From: Paludibacteraceae bacterium
GTDB lineage: Bacteria; Bacteroidota; Bacteroidia; Bacteroidales; Paludibacteraceae
Assembly: GCA_017464475.1 (NCBI GenBank)
Contig: JAFTZQ010000016.1
Location: forward strand, 43,530 to 107,529
Length of the DNA stretch: 64,000 nucleotides
Reading direction: 5' to 3'
Part shown: piece after piece, positions 10,601-17,592 of the stretch
How positions within the stretch are numbered: position 1 is the stretch's first letter
Layout of the letters: each line of letters begins with the position of its first letter
Translations under genes and position numbers: made by a program
The notes under the pieces: model-generated
Databases searched by the model: none
What the model was told of the DNA's origin: nothing
The model's input: only the letters and a program-made list of their open reading frames with translations

Positions 10601-13600
10601 ACGGCAAGCTGCAGCTCCGTCTGTCGGGCTTCAACCGCCATTTCCGCAATCTGAAGGAGATAGGCGTGCAGTACCGCTTCGCGGGCAACACCCAGTGGAG
10701 TGACCTCTACGCCTGGGCAACGAGTGTGACGGACACGGCGGGCTCCAACCGCACGCTCCTGCCCACGGAGGGCGACCTGTGGATGACGCTCGACATGCTC
10801 CAGGACATCTATTACCCCGAGGGCAAGTATGAGTTCCGCGCGTACACCACCACGCCTTACGGCAAGGACCCGATACGCGCCTACAGCGACGTGGTGACCG
10901 TCATCAAAGATATGAAACGTCCGCGTCCGCTCTACACGCCCGCGCCCGCTAACGGTATATTAGGAATAGGCGAGCAGCTCTCGGTAGAGTTCAACGAGGA
11001 CATCATCCCCGGCTATGTAGGCAGCTCCAATATCGTGATTACCGCCCAACTGAACGGCAAGCCGATTGACCATGAGGTGTCGATGCGGCTCAGACCTTAC
11101 GGCGAAGAGGTGAGGACGGACAACCCGCTCTTCCTCAGCGGTAACTTCGCTATGGAGTTCTGGCTCAACCCCCACGAAAGCGGCACTATCCTGCACCAAG
11201 GGAAAGGGGACGGCAACTTCGGGCTCTCGATAGACCCGAACGGCTATGTGGTAGTCAATATCGCCGGCGCCAAATACACTTCCGAGAAAGCCGTTCCGAT
11301 GGACGAATGGATCTTCTTTGCCATGAACTACAAGGCGGAGACCATGCTCTTCAATATGGTAGCGCAGTACGACACGACGACCCTTGACCTCTTCGCAGGG
11401 CAGACCGTCTCGGAGGTAGAGATAGACAAAGCGGACTACCGCGACGACAACTACCTCTACCTCGGTCCTATTGACGCGAACATCCACGACCTCGCGATCT
11501 ACAATATCTTCCGCGACCTGAAGGAAGCGAAAACCGACAAGTATGTGTCCAAAGACACCTACACCTACGGTCTGACCAACTACTGGCACATGAACGAGGG
11601 TCACGGCTTCGTGGCGGCAGACACACGCCGCACGCATAACTTCACCGGCAAAGACGCATGGGACATCCTCAGCACCAACTACTCCGCCCGTATGGACAGC
11701 ACCAACGGCATGCAGGCGGACATCTCGCAAATCACTACCGGCTACAACGACAGCTACGCCATCGAGCTATGGTATTATCCGACGATCGAGACAGACACCG
11801 TGTTCGAGACCGCCGTGCCTTCCGTGGCAGGCGACCTGCAGGCGAAGGCGGAGAAACTGTGCCTGCGCTACGACACGGCGCAGAACCTCGTGTTGGACTA
11901 CGGCTTGAAGTCACGGATCGTAGCCTCCCATACTGATTTCCCGGAGATCGTCTATGACTGGCATCATTTCGCCCTCAATGTGGTACGGGGCCAGGCGGCT
12001 TCGTTCTACCTCGACGGGTCACGCACAGCCGTCATCGCCGAGGCGGATGTACCGAACCTCAGCGGCTCGGCACTCGTCTTCGCCAAGAACGCGGAGTATG
12101 CCTACATCGATGAGGTGCGTATTTGGAAAGCCACGCTCTCCGAAGACAGGCTTCTGAGCAATATGTACAACACCATCGACACCGCCAAGGTCTATTCGCA
12201 GGGCTTAGTGGGGTACTATCCGTTCGAGAAAGACAGCACCATCAACGGCGTGGCGACCAAGGGCTTCACGCTGCAGAACATGGCACCCGTCTCCATCTAC
12301 GGCAATACGGGCGACATGCAGTCCACTCGTCATACGTATGTAGCCAACACCCCGCCGCTCAAGCGCGCACAGTCGGAGACAATCCTCACGGCAATGCCGG
12401 TAGCGTCCGAGCGCAAGGTGGTCATCAATCTCGCTGAAACGGAAGTCACCGCGCGTGACTTGGAGGGCACCACGCTCAACATCACCCTGACGGATGTGCA
12501 CGACCTCAACGGCAACACTTCCAACCCCATCAAGTGGACCGCCTACGTGCAGCAGAACACACTTGTATGGACGAAGGACTCCGTCAATATCACCAAGCAG
12601 TACGGCGAGGACTACACCTTCGATGTGAATATCGAGAACAAGTCCGGCCAGACTGAGTACTACACGGTGGAGAACATGCCGTCGTGGCTGAGTCTTGTTG
12701 AGAATGACCAAATGGTAAATGCCCAAATGGTAAATGTCTTTGATGTCCAGCCGTTAAAGACGAAGACCTTGCGCTTCGCGGTCAATCCGCTCGTGCCCGT
12801 AGGCAACTACGAAGCGACGATAGGCGTGCAGGGCAACAAGGGCATCCTCGAACCGCTCCGTATCGTCATGAAAGTGCGCGGCGAGACGCCTAACTGGACC
12901 GTTGACCCGACTAAGTACGACCACTCCATGACCATCATCGGACAGGTTTACCTCAGCGGTATCCTGATGGAGAACCCCGAGAGCATGGTGGCTGCCTTCA
13001 TCGGCGGCGAGTGCCGCGGCGTGGCTGCACCGAAGAAGATACGCGGCGCGGCGTACGAGACCCTGATCATCTACGGCTCCGACACACCCGACGCCGACCA
13101 GAACCAACCCATCTCCTTCCGTATCTGGGATGCCTCCAAAGGCATCGCCTATACGGATGCGAATATACAGCTGCCAAATAACCAAATGGTAAATGACCAA
13201 ATAAATGACCAAATTGTAAATGACCAAATGGTAAATGAGTTGGTCTTCCGTCAGGACACGATGATCGGTAATTTCAACACACCGGCTATCTGGACCAAGT
13301 CCGACCGCGTAGAGCAGCTCATTCCGGTACACGAGAACTGGAACTGGATCGCCTTCGGCGTAGAGCCGCCGTCGGTGTACTGCGACCTCGTCTTCACGCC
13401 GCAGTACAAGGGCTGGAACGTGCTTGTCAAGGATCAGGAGACCTTCAGCCAGAGCTCCGGCTCTATCTTCAACGGTCCGCTCAAGCTCGCGGTGAACCAA
13501 ATGTACAAACTGCGTATCCTGCGTACGACCAAGACGGCTTCCGCCACCCTTGACCCGCAGCTCTCCGTTAGCGGCAAGCGGCTGCCTTCCGACTCGATGG

Positions 13601-14331
13601 GCGTTATGATAGAGCACGGCTGGAACTGGCTGCCTTATACGCCGCTGTCAACCATGGTGGTGGACGAAGCCCTTGCGGGCGTGCAGCCCAAGTGGGGCGA
13701 CATCATCAAGTCGCAGACAGGCGTTTCCGTCTATGACATCTACGGCTGGGAAGGCACGCTCACCGCGCTCGAACCCGGACACGGCTACCTCTATTACAGC
13801 ACCGACAGCACGGCTAAGTCCTTCGTCTATCCGACCCTCTCCGCCTCCGTCAGTCACATGCAACGGAAGTTGATGCACAAAGGGACAATGTACAAAGTAC
13901 AAAGGGCGTACAGTGCTTATCCGAGCAACATGACGATGACGATCCGTCTGATGGACGGCGAGGCGGTAGTAGATACCTGCGAGATAGCGGCATATATCGG
14001 CGGTGAGTGCCGCGGTGCCGTCCGTGCGCATACCGACAGCCTCTATTACCTCGTTATCGCGGGCGACGGTGCAGGCCAGCCGATGGAGCTCCGTACCGTC
14101 ATCAACGGTAAAGAGAGAGTTATAGACAAGACCCTCACCTTCGTCTCCGACAACCATATCGGTACGCCGTGGGAACCGTATGTGATACAACTCAATCCCG
14201 CGCAAGGCGTGGAGGGAGTAAGCATTCAGCCATCAGCAGTCAGCTCTCAGAAGATCCTGCATAACAGCACGCTCTATATCATCCGTCCGGATGGCAAGGT
14301 ATTCAACATCTTAGGCGCTGAAGTGCGTTAA
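4633..14331 (+). CDS. Giant secreted LamG-domain surface protein
   Basis: A 3232-residue secreted protein starting at GTG 4633 or ATG 4642. The N-terminus AAMLLLLCTSALPAWA is the hydrophobic part of a signal peptide but lacks the usual basic residues. These occur in a different frame at ATG 4575 (MKTKSTVGRLLTHLPEW), suggesting a one-base indel near 4630. Recognisable modules by approximate residue: FN3-like strands from 330; a carboxypeptidase-regulatory-like fold near 663 and 997; LamG/ConA-like domains at about 720-890, 2165-2300 and 2365-2510; an SbsA-like Ig segment near 2103; two IGGECRG modules near 2790 and 3122. The C-terminus (KVFNILGAEVR) is the tail shared with the proteins at 58918 and 62084, inferred to act in export or anchoring. 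DQMVN 15-mers and a TCAGCNN array are inserted in frame. Likely an adhesin or glycan-binding protein; the ligand is unknown. Confidence 0.85.
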   Translation: MAAMLLLLCTSALPAWADNYAKTWNDMITDDGGGEVRFRGHNYDVLGSSWSYSYYGFKTNKTFNPANDQFYWEFNMFVDYGYYIGGGFEYWYTTAYKGEIYVMTPDSQAHTIAHWERAKGHPCCPIEAYTTSYNITDSTWGYIYVSNISDHNITIQYMPTSKALEDGVICIMMKESVINYSEEIGWVQYEKSIDCSALKEDSPMPKLSSVAWDTDGSLRGVVKDVPDKRSDSKFKQYYQVYEYYYDSEGESTYEYYTTSGSNVSITEKSGGKMDWEWKSWLRGSDAGHAEYAYTTPVYLKYRGGMHVNLGGTFAHDNDLYQPYVTGTYIQPYTRPVSVSTDYNKWTKEVTVSWERSKIETAYDGSSTKDVECRTDGKWYVIRYEPGKPNDYTLVNTLNGNASSQKMTDSNIEYDKKYMYRVIFLPDILESTYKDKLTQLPGYQRTRNDYDLWMETGEVETKMEVKIELWQDMKYTAAVRLKWSYGIELDDLTWHIDYRDAGSNKAWQTRSEAPMVDKNQSEAMLDITGSSVCDPKEYRVRVSINGRVLYSNIASTSVPDSTYISEVVASTGTEESSVTVKWKVVSPDRQYDIWYRVLRRVIGDSEWTLLTDDKHGTASEYTFTDTRAVAGSYYEYSVEAYGAQCEAQLTKKNEVIAPGFSQARGTITGHVSYGTGTAVQGVKMQLYNVPTEENEVVPQYFSRQISGAGKGLQWRGDSTRYASVLNGGKGVTLQLWARPSSFGADQQQLLQLTNALELGIRRSEGVFHLYAIDRSNGGTDLTEFPALTFSATDFTHITAVYSGGKWLFYTGTDSLRTDSMQVANSGWQAIQTAGTLTFSIGGDNRAAGSAYTGSVDDVRLWSRALPRKEIENNYCRILGGTEKGLFLYWPLDEGLRVVKYAFDVACQDGLYQLNHPEVGANVTPTTDVPKRLGLYGLTDSEGDYIIRGIPFQQGGTNYKIAPELGIHRFNPEKRSMFVSPSSLTANNIDFEDVSSFPMRGHVYYAGTNIPAEGIRFYIDGELVTANGKVKETDAEGYYAISVPIGEHYVEASLEGHTMVAGGRYPLTGTYNFTDEVQYDFFDSTLVNFVGRIGGGTVNDTLPVGFGLSKNNIGVATITLGLNSANLSFNRQQPKVTEYATTDRFFASDTASIRSHASTGVGELSRYIVITTDSATGEFSALLPPLKYITKSIKIDKNSKEIAFTSLPEIDLTNPRAERTDSLRTTNAQGDSVTLNYKYNTKMVQTYFARPQVDVVQVGNPAGAFGMDSIIVKLDDVVSDTLRQLYTVNGDTVAYRFGYPVYQMLDAVEYAIHAYEAYTNYDGAAPVTDTLNLNGQELVIGNEMSATQSVIYDAPEDSTQYTPGKVYQMQHDPITLDKNGRARVQWTVGFPNIVSPFTRQFYINLTRDDRTYTPFRMDAVVLGSLTTGNNFVTQGPDNVQFILRDPYGANSKTTLKTGKVFTKTKYYTYQRSGEHSLMVDWLAGATVITAKGLGVALISSSEVHTDVNTGVKSNWKYTHKKDSMFIETTVESISTSDKYPYVGAMGDVYVGTSNNILVGTCRKVHIKKNVQSGKYEIVLEDALALGTQIKTMFAYSQYELEKVMIPKWKSQRKQFLTQVASKEAAESYVNHGKSAKWLTWLDPSASNYGEKGTYLFVGPEHPEKDERDSVEWCNEQIEAWENCIRRNEEAKIKVMDSQTPKNYSIDGGSSRTFTYRNDTTGLDQIQTDYTIQAVIGWKNNWNISDFIDVGVITNLQNTVGGGTISGTGKDSTNYTEWDYVLADGNRDADLSINMYDAESGNNSKIFTLFGGQTYNPYEPADSTHYYKPNGQSLPLGNGSVRMEEPRISIGDGTGNPAKSLTLTDIPAGQSVNAVLYCSNMSNSNQGRNFCYDFGISEDTNQKGLQILMDGTPVNGRSILLNQNETAQKVISIRQTDESILDYDSIEIWFMSQYQPNVIYDKVLLSVHFQPSSSPVTLTAENPVLNTDVTTGNGKLQLRLSGFNRHFRNLKEIGVQYRFAGNTQWSDLYAWATSVTDTAGSNRTLLPTEGDLWMTLDMLQDIYYPEGKYEFRAYTTTPYGKDPIRAYSDVVTVIKDMKRPRPLYTPAPANGILGIGEQLSVEFNEDIIPGYVGSSNIVITAQLNGKPIDHEVSMRLRPYGEEVRTDNPLFLSGNFAMEFWLNPHESGTILHQGKGDGNFGLSIDPNGYVVVNIAGAKYTSEKAVPMDEWIFFAMNYKAETMLFNMVAQYDTTTLDLFAGQTVSEVEIDKADYRDDNYLYLGPIDANIHDLAIYNIFRDLKEAKTDKYVSKDTYTYGLTNYWHMNEGHGFVAADTRRTHNFTGKDAWDILSTNYSARMDSTNGMQADISQITTGYNDSYAIELWYYPTIETDTVFETAVPSVAGDLQAKAEKLCLRYDTAQNLVLDYGLKSRIVASHTDFPEIVYDWHHFALNVVRGQAASFYLDGSRTAVIAEADVPNLSGSALVFAKNAEYAYIDEVRIWKATLSEDRLLSNMYNTIDTAKVYSQGLVGYYPFEKDSTINGVATKGFTLQNMAPVSIYGNTGDMQSTRHTYVANTPPLKRAQSETILTAMPVASERKVVINLAETEVTARDLEGTTLNITLTDVHDLNGNTSNPIKWTAYVQQNTLVWTKDSVNITKQYGEDYTFDVNIENKSGQTEYYTVENMPSWLSLVENDQMVNAQMVNVFDVQPLKTKTLRFAVNPLVPVGNYEATIGVQGNKGILEPLRIVMKVRGETPNWTVDPTKYDHSMTIIGQVYLSGILMENPESMVAAFIGGECRGVAAPKKIRGAAYETLIIYGSDTPDADQNQPISFRIWDASKGIAYTDANIQLPNNQMVNDQINDQIVNDQMVNELVFRQDTMIGNFNTPAIWTKSDRVEQLIPVHENWNWIAFGVEPPSVYCDLVFTPQYKGWNVLVKDQETFSQSSGSIFNGPLKLAVNQMYKLRILRTTKTASATLDPQLSVSGKRLPSDSMGVMIEHGWNWLPYTPLSTMVVDEALAGVQPKWGDIIKSQTGVSVYDIYGWEGTLTALEPGHGYLYYSTDSTAKSFVYPTLSASVSHMQRKLMHKGTMYKVQRAYSAYPSNMTMTIRLMDGEAVVDTCEIAAYIGGECRGAVRAHTDSLYYLVIAGDGAGQPMELRTVINGKERVIDKTLTFVSDNHIGTPWEPYVIQLNPAQGVEGVSIQPSAVSSQKILHNSTLYIIRPDGKVFNILGAEVR
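12701..12742 (+). repeat. 15-mer ACCAAATGGTAAATG family inside the giant gene, site 1
   Basis: Two units read in frame as NDQMVNAQMVN between a conserved PSWLSL segment and the next domain. The same DNA word occurs in non-coding sequence next to inverted repeats L1 and L2. Confidence 0.8.
13171..13231 (+). repeat. 15-mer ACCAAATGGTAAATG family inside the giant gene, site 2
   Basis: Four units, one shortened by six bases, read in frame as NQMVNDQINDQIVNDQMVN. Unit lengths of 15 and 9 keep the frame open. Confidence 0.8.
14223..14250 (+). repeat. TCAGCNN heptamer array just before the C-terminal tail of the giant protein
   Basis: Read in frame as IQPSAVSSQ immediately before the conserved tail. 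Other tail-bearing proteins have a palindromic element at the same point. Confidence 0.75.
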
Positions 14332-14364
14332 ACCGTTAAAGTGTTAAGCTGTTAAAGCGTTAGT

Positions 14365-14399
14365 AAACAGGCTCGCGAATGATTTCGCGGGTCTGTTTT
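14365..14399 (+). terminator. Terminator of the giant surface-protein gene
   Basis: AAACAG...CGCGAA, loop TGAT, TTCGCG...CTGTTTT form a long, slightly imperfect stem 33 bases after the stop. Confidence 0.75.
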
Positions 14400-14595
14400 A
14401 TCCAACTAAAAGCAGTAATTTTGTCGCGTCTTTCGAGAAAAAGCATACGGCGCAGCAGATCGTTGAGGCTTAGCCGAAAAAGAAAGGGAATAAAAGAAAA
14501 GAAGCAAAAGAAAATTAAAAAAGAAAAAGGTGGTGGTGGTACTAAGTAATAGCGTAGTATAGACATAGTACCAGCACCAGCAATTAAAAATTATT

Positions 14596-14661
14596 ATGGA
14601 AGAATTTGAACAAGTATGGGTAAGCCGCCGTTCTCCTATTATGGGGGTATTGTCGTCCTAA
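14596..14661 (+). CDS. Possible 21-residue small protein
   Basis: ATG 14596 follows an A/T-rich leader and opens MEEFEQVWVSRRSP and seven further residues before TAA. A promoter-like TAATTTTG lies 180 bases upstream. No family is recognised. It may be a fortuitous frame; the next 45 bases are a GTGATGGTCGC repeat. Confidence 0.2.
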   Translation: MEEFEQVWVSRRSPIMGVLSS

Positions 14662-14708
14662 GGTGGTCGCGTGATGGTCGCGAGATGATCGCGTGATGGT
14701 CGCGTTGG
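14662..14708 (+). repeat. GTGATGGTCGC-type short tandem repeat
   Basis: Four degenerate units of about 11 bases (GTGGTCGC, GTGATGGTCGC, GAGATGATCGC, GTGATGGTCGC). Confidence 0.7.
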
Positions 14709-14742
14709 CAACACGAGGGAGAGGGAAAGGGGAGAGGATTGG

Positions 14743-14770
14743 AAAAAGCGTCCCTCGGGGCGCTTTTTCT
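14743..14770 (+). terminator. Terminator upstream of the msrC promoter
   Basis: AAAAAGCG, a ten-base inner region with CCC/GGG, CGCTTTTT and a following T-rich run. It would insulate the msrC promoter from upstream transcription. Confidence 0.7.
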
Positions 14771-14780
14771 GTTTTTTTAC

Positions 14781-14812
14781 TTGCATATATGCCAAAAAAG
14801 TACTACCTTTGC
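14781..14812 (+). promoter_or_regulatory. Promoter of msrC
   Basis: TTGCATATAT, 13 bases, TACCTTTG. Because it overlaps the ATG at 14739 reading frame, the start at 14835 is preferred. Confidence 0.85.
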
Positions 14813-14834
14813 GGCGCAATTAAGGAAGACTATT

Positions 14835-15302
14835 ATGACGAAAGAAGAGAAATACCAAGAATTGCTGGCACAAGCGGCTGCCGTGGTTGCCGGAGAGACG
14901 GATATGATCGCCAACATGGCGAACGTGGCGGCACTCATCCATGAGACGTTCGGGTTCTGGTGGACGGGGTTTTACAGAGTGGCCCCCTCCGACTCCCCCA
15001 TTAAGGGGGAGAGAAAAGAGCTGGTCTTGGGTCCGTTTCAAGGACCGCCGGCGTGTATGCGTATCCCTTATGGAAAGGGTGTCTGCGGCACAGCGTGGGA
15101 GAAAAACGAGACCGTGATCGTGCCCAATGTGCATGAGTTTGCCGGACACATCGCCTGCTCCAGCGAGTCCAACAGCGAGATCGTTGTGCCTGTCCGCCGC
15201 AACGGCGAGGTGATTGCCGTGCTGGATATAGACAGCAAAGAATTCAATACTTTCGATGAAATCGACAAAAAATACTTGGAACAAATCGTTAAATTGCTAT
15301 GA
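14835..15302 (+). CDS. msrC: Free methionine-(R)-sulfoxide reductase (GAF domain)
   Basis: Reduces free Met-R-sulfoxide in the cytoplasm using a GAF-fold active site. The three Cys positions of the family are present: PPACMRIP, GVCGTAW and HIACSSES, with PVRRNGEVIAVLDIDS closing the GAF fold. The start at 14835 (MTKEEKYQ) lies 23 bases after the promoter -7 box; the longer frame from 14739 runs through the promoter. Between the FWWTGFYRV strand and LVLGPFQGP the protein carries APSDSPIKGER, encoded by a palindromic repeat (14983-15014), which makes it slightly longer than usual. It overlaps the next gene by four bases (ATGA), so the two are translationally coupled. Confidence 0.93.
   Translation: MTKEEKYQELLAQAAAVVAGETDMIANMANVAALIHETFGFWWTGFYRVAPSDSPIKGERKELVLGPFQGPPACMRIPYGKGVCGTAWEKNETVIVPNVHEFAGHIACSSESNSEIVVPVRRNGEVIAVLDIDSKEFNTFDEIDKKYLEQIVKLL
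14983..15014 (+). repeat. Palindromic element in frame inside msrC
   Basis: CCCCCTCCGACTCCCCCATT followed by AAGGGGGAGAG forms a C/G-rich inverted repeat. Translated as APSDSPIKGER in a loop between two GAF strands. Confidence 0.85.
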
Positions 15303-16069
15303 AACACATTCTTTACTTGGCGGCAATCGTGCTATTAGCCGTCAGCTGTCAGAATTCAGAAGTCAGTAGTCAGAAGTCAGCCGGAACGGTTGTGCGCGAC
15401 ACGATCCACGGCACGCCCTGCTGCGTATATCTGCCTAATGAAGTACCAAGTACCAAATATCCGGTTCTCTATCTGCAGCACGGCATGTACGGCAACGAGA
15501 ACGACTGGACGAGGCAAGGGCGGTTGGTGGAGATCATGGACTCGTTGCGCCAAGCCGGAGAGGTCAAAGAGATGGTGGTTATCATGCCGGATAACTGTCC
15601 TTCTCGTCTCACTTCGGAAGAGGAGCGCGCGAACGCCATGAACGGCGAATGGATCCGCCAATTCCCGGACTTCATGGCGGAAGCCGAAGCCAAATATCCA
15701 ATCAGCAATGAACCTTCCAAGCGCGCCATTGCAGGTCTATCCATGGGCGGTTTTCACACCCTGCACGTGAGCCACTATCTGCATGGACAATTTGCATACG
15801 TGGGGCTCTTCTCCGCGGCAATCCGTCCTGTTGAACCGGTTGCGATCTACGACCATTGGGAAGAGGAAATCCGCGAACAGATGAAGACTACCACGCTCTA
15901 TTGGATCGGCATCGGAAGGGAGGATTTTCTGTATGATTTCAATACCGATTACCGCCGTTGGTTAGAAGCCAATCACCTCGAATACACCTATTACGAGAGT
16001 GCCGGAGGACACACTTGGGATAACTGGCAGGACTACCTCTGCCGATTCCTAAAAAAGTTATATAAATAA
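15299..16069 (+). CDS. Lipoprotein esterase of the esterase D / feruloyl-esterase-like family
   Basis: An alpha/beta hydrolase with a type II signal peptide (lipobox LAVSC), so probably anchored in the envelope. The nucleophile elbow is GLSMGG; downstream GREDFLYD and GGHTWDNW supply plausible Asp and His. The oxyanion region YLQHGMYGNENDW is typical of PF00756. The substrate cannot be told from sequence; xylan-linked acyl groups or small esters are possible. Directly after the lipobox Cys the protein reads NSEVSSQKSAG, encoded by a TCAGNNN-type array, so the linker is repeat-derived. It starts within the last codons of msrC (ATGA overlap). A weak terminator-like hairpin follows at 16105. Confidence 0.85.
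   Translation: MKHILYLAAIVLLAVSCQNSEVSSQKSAGTVVRDTIHGTPCCVYLPNEVPSTKYPVLYLQHGMYGNENDWTRQGRLVEIMDSLRQAGEVKEMVVIMPDNCPSRLTSEEERANAMNGEWIRQFPDFMAEAEAKYPISNEPSKRAIAGLSMGGFHTLHVSHYLHGQFAYVGLFSAAIRPVEPVAIYDHWEEEIREQMKTTTLYWIGIGREDFLYDFNTDYRRWLEANHLEYTYYESAGGHTWDNWQDYLCRFLKKLYK
15338..15382 (+). repeat. TCAGNNN heptamer array inside the esterase gene
   Basis: Units such as TCAGCTG, TCAGAAT, TCAGAAG, TCAGTAG, TCAGAAG and TCAGCCG are in frame immediately after the lipidation Cys codon region. Confidence 0.7.
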
Positions 16070-16104
16070 AAGACAAAAAGGCATAAGAACTTAGAAAGAA
16101 AATG

Positions 16105-16135
16105 ACCTGCATATGCCTCCGAGATTGGCAGGTTT
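16105..16135 (+). terminator. Possible terminator after the esterase gene
   Basis: ACCTGC and GCAGGT pair across 17 bases that contain a further GCC/GGC; followed only by TTTAAT, so termination is uncertain. Confidence 0.4.
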
Positions 16136-16151
16136 AATACTGACAAAAAAA

Positions 16152-16250
16152 TGCGATTTTGTGCAGTTTAGACTACATAAAACTTGCGATTTTGTGCAGT
16201 TTAGACTACCTAAAACTTGCGATTTTGTGCATTTTAGAATAATTTTTCTT
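16152..16250 (+). repeat. 33-bp direct repeats (about three copies) upstream of the third ATPase
   Basis: Copies start at 16152, 16185 and 16218, each opening TGCGATTTTGTGCA. The first two are nearly identical, with core GTTTAGACTAC; the third decays after 20 bases. The spacing of 33 bases is close to three helical turns, and the array abuts the promoter at 16249. No spacers are present, so it is not CRISPR. Confidence 0.85.
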
Positions 16251-16281
16251 GCATATATGAATAAATTTTACTACCTTTGCA
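16249..16281 (+). promoter_or_regulatory. Promoter of the third ATPase gene
   Basis: TTGCATATATG, then TACTACCTTTGCAGCGG; same layout as the promoters of the other ATPase genes. Confidence 0.85.
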
Positions 16282-16307
16282 GCGGATTTTAGAAAGACAT
16301 TATTCTC

Positions 16308-17591
16308 ATGAAGAACTTAAAACGTATTTTAGAGTCCCAAAGAGAGGAATTGGAGCATGTGGACACCGGCTTGCTGTGCACGCGCAAGGAGGAGCAAGAA
16401 GTGGATCTGAACAGCCATTTGGCACAGGTAGTTATCGGCGTACGACGCAGCGGTAAGTCAACGCTTTGTCAGAAAGTGTTGATTGAGAAGAACGTGCCTT
16501 TCGCTTATGTCAATTTCGATGACGAGCGTCTAAGAAATGCCAAAACGGACGACTTGGATGACGTACTACAGATGCTTTATGAGATTTATGGTGATTTCAC
16601 ACACCTGTTTTTAGACGAGGTTCAGAACGTCAAGGATTGGCCTCTATTCGTTAACCGCCTCTTACGCCAGCAAATTCGATTAATAATAACAGGAAGCAAT
16701 GCCAATTTGTTAAGCGGAGAATTAGCAACGCATCTCACCGGCCGTTACCATAAGATAGAATTGTTCCCATTCTCTTTTGCAGAAGTATGCAAAATGAACC
16801 ATATAGATACTGTATCCGGTAGCGTTCGCGCAATCGGACTGAGACAGCACGCATTATCGCAGTATATTATGGAAGGAGGCTTCCCGGAATTGATTGCTGT
16901 TCCCGAGACGAACAGACACGATTATTTACAATCACTTCTTAAAGCAATCATTGAGAAAGACATTTGCAAGCGATACAAAGTTCGGTACAAAAAAACGCTA
17001 TCCGATTTGGCAAACAAGATGCTAGATTGGTTCTGTCAAGAAAAATCCTACAACGATATAACAGAGGAATTAGGAATCCAATCGGTACACACCACGAAGA
17101 ATTATATGGAGTATCTGCAAAATGCGTATCTGCTATATGTGCTACCTAAGTTTTCCTTAAAGAGCAAAGAAAAGACGATGGCGCGTAAAGCCTATGCTAT
17201 TGATCCGGCATTTATTGACGAGCATGACAACGCCTTACTGACCGAGAGTTACGGTTTGCGACTGGAGAATGTAGTCGCATTGGAGATAGCACGCCGCATT
17301 CATAGTGACTATCAGCAACTATATTATTTACGCAAAGAACGTGAATATGAAGTGGACTTTGTGGTGGTAGAAAGGAATCATGTGCAAGAACTGGTACAAG
17401 TTACTTATGACTTTAGCAATCCTTCTGAGAAATTATATAAGCGTGAGATTGAAGGATTAACACGAGGATCAGTAGCAACTCATTGTGACAACCTGACGCT
17501 GATTGTTATGTATGGTGACACGGGTACCATTGAACATAACGGCAAAAAGATCCGTGTAGTGAATGCTGCCGATTGGCTCTTAGAACATTAA
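16308..17591 (+). CDS. AAA ATPase with DUF4143-type C-terminal domain (no flanking inverted repeats)
   Basis: A 427-residue P-loop ATPase. Walker A is GVRRSGKST (44-52); Walker B is HLFLDEVQN (D103, E104); RLIITGSNANLL is the sensor I segment and HLTGRYHKIELFPFSF a class hallmark. Near the C-terminus EYEVDFVVV is followed about ten residues later by ELVQVTYD, a nuclease-like fold without a clear ExK. Unlike the other three ATPases it lacks TATTGGATTACCG inverted repeats; instead it has 33-bp direct repeats before its promoter. The EEP gene starts two bases after its stop, so the two are probably co-transcribed, possibly by chance of insertion. Role unknown. Confidence 0.88.
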   Translation: MKNLKRILESQREELEHVDTGLLCTRKEEQEVDLNSHLAQVVIGVRRSGKSTLCQKVLIEKNVPFAYVNFDDERLRNAKTDDLDDVLQMLYEIYGDFTHLFLDEVQNVKDWPLFVNRLLRQQIRLIITGSNANLLSGELATHLTGRYHKIELFPFSFAEVCKMNHIDTVSGSVRAIGLRQHALSQYIMEGGFPELIAVPETNRHDYLQSLLKAIIEKDICKRYKVRYKKTLSDLANKMLDWFCQEKSYNDITEELGIQSVHTTKNYMEYLQNAYLLYVLPKFSLKSKEKTMARKAYAIDPAFIDEHDNALLTESYGLRLENVVALEIARRIHSDYQQLYYLRKEREYEVDFVVVERNHVQELVQVTYDFSNPSEKLYKREIEGLTRGSVATHCDNLTLIVMYGDTGTIEHNGKKIRVVNAADWLLEH

Positions 17592-17592
17592 A

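Larger units (their letters stand above)
14332..14834. other. Spacer after the giant gene
   Basis: Contains GTTAAAG-type heptamers (14335-14362), a terminator (14365-14399), a promoter-like AAAAGCAGTAATTTTG (14407-14422), a 21-codon frame (14596-14661), GTGATGGTCGC repeats (14662-14708), a second terminator (14743-14770) and the msrC promoter. No gene longer than 21 codons is credible here. Confidence 0.6.

Noticed and set aside
14739-15302. Earlier start of msrC at 14739
   Set aside because: The extra residues would be translated from the terminator and promoter; the start at 14835 fits the family N-terminus.
16152-16250. The 33-bp repeats as a CRISPR array
   Set aside because: Copies are directly adjacent with no spacers, number only three, and no cas genes are present.
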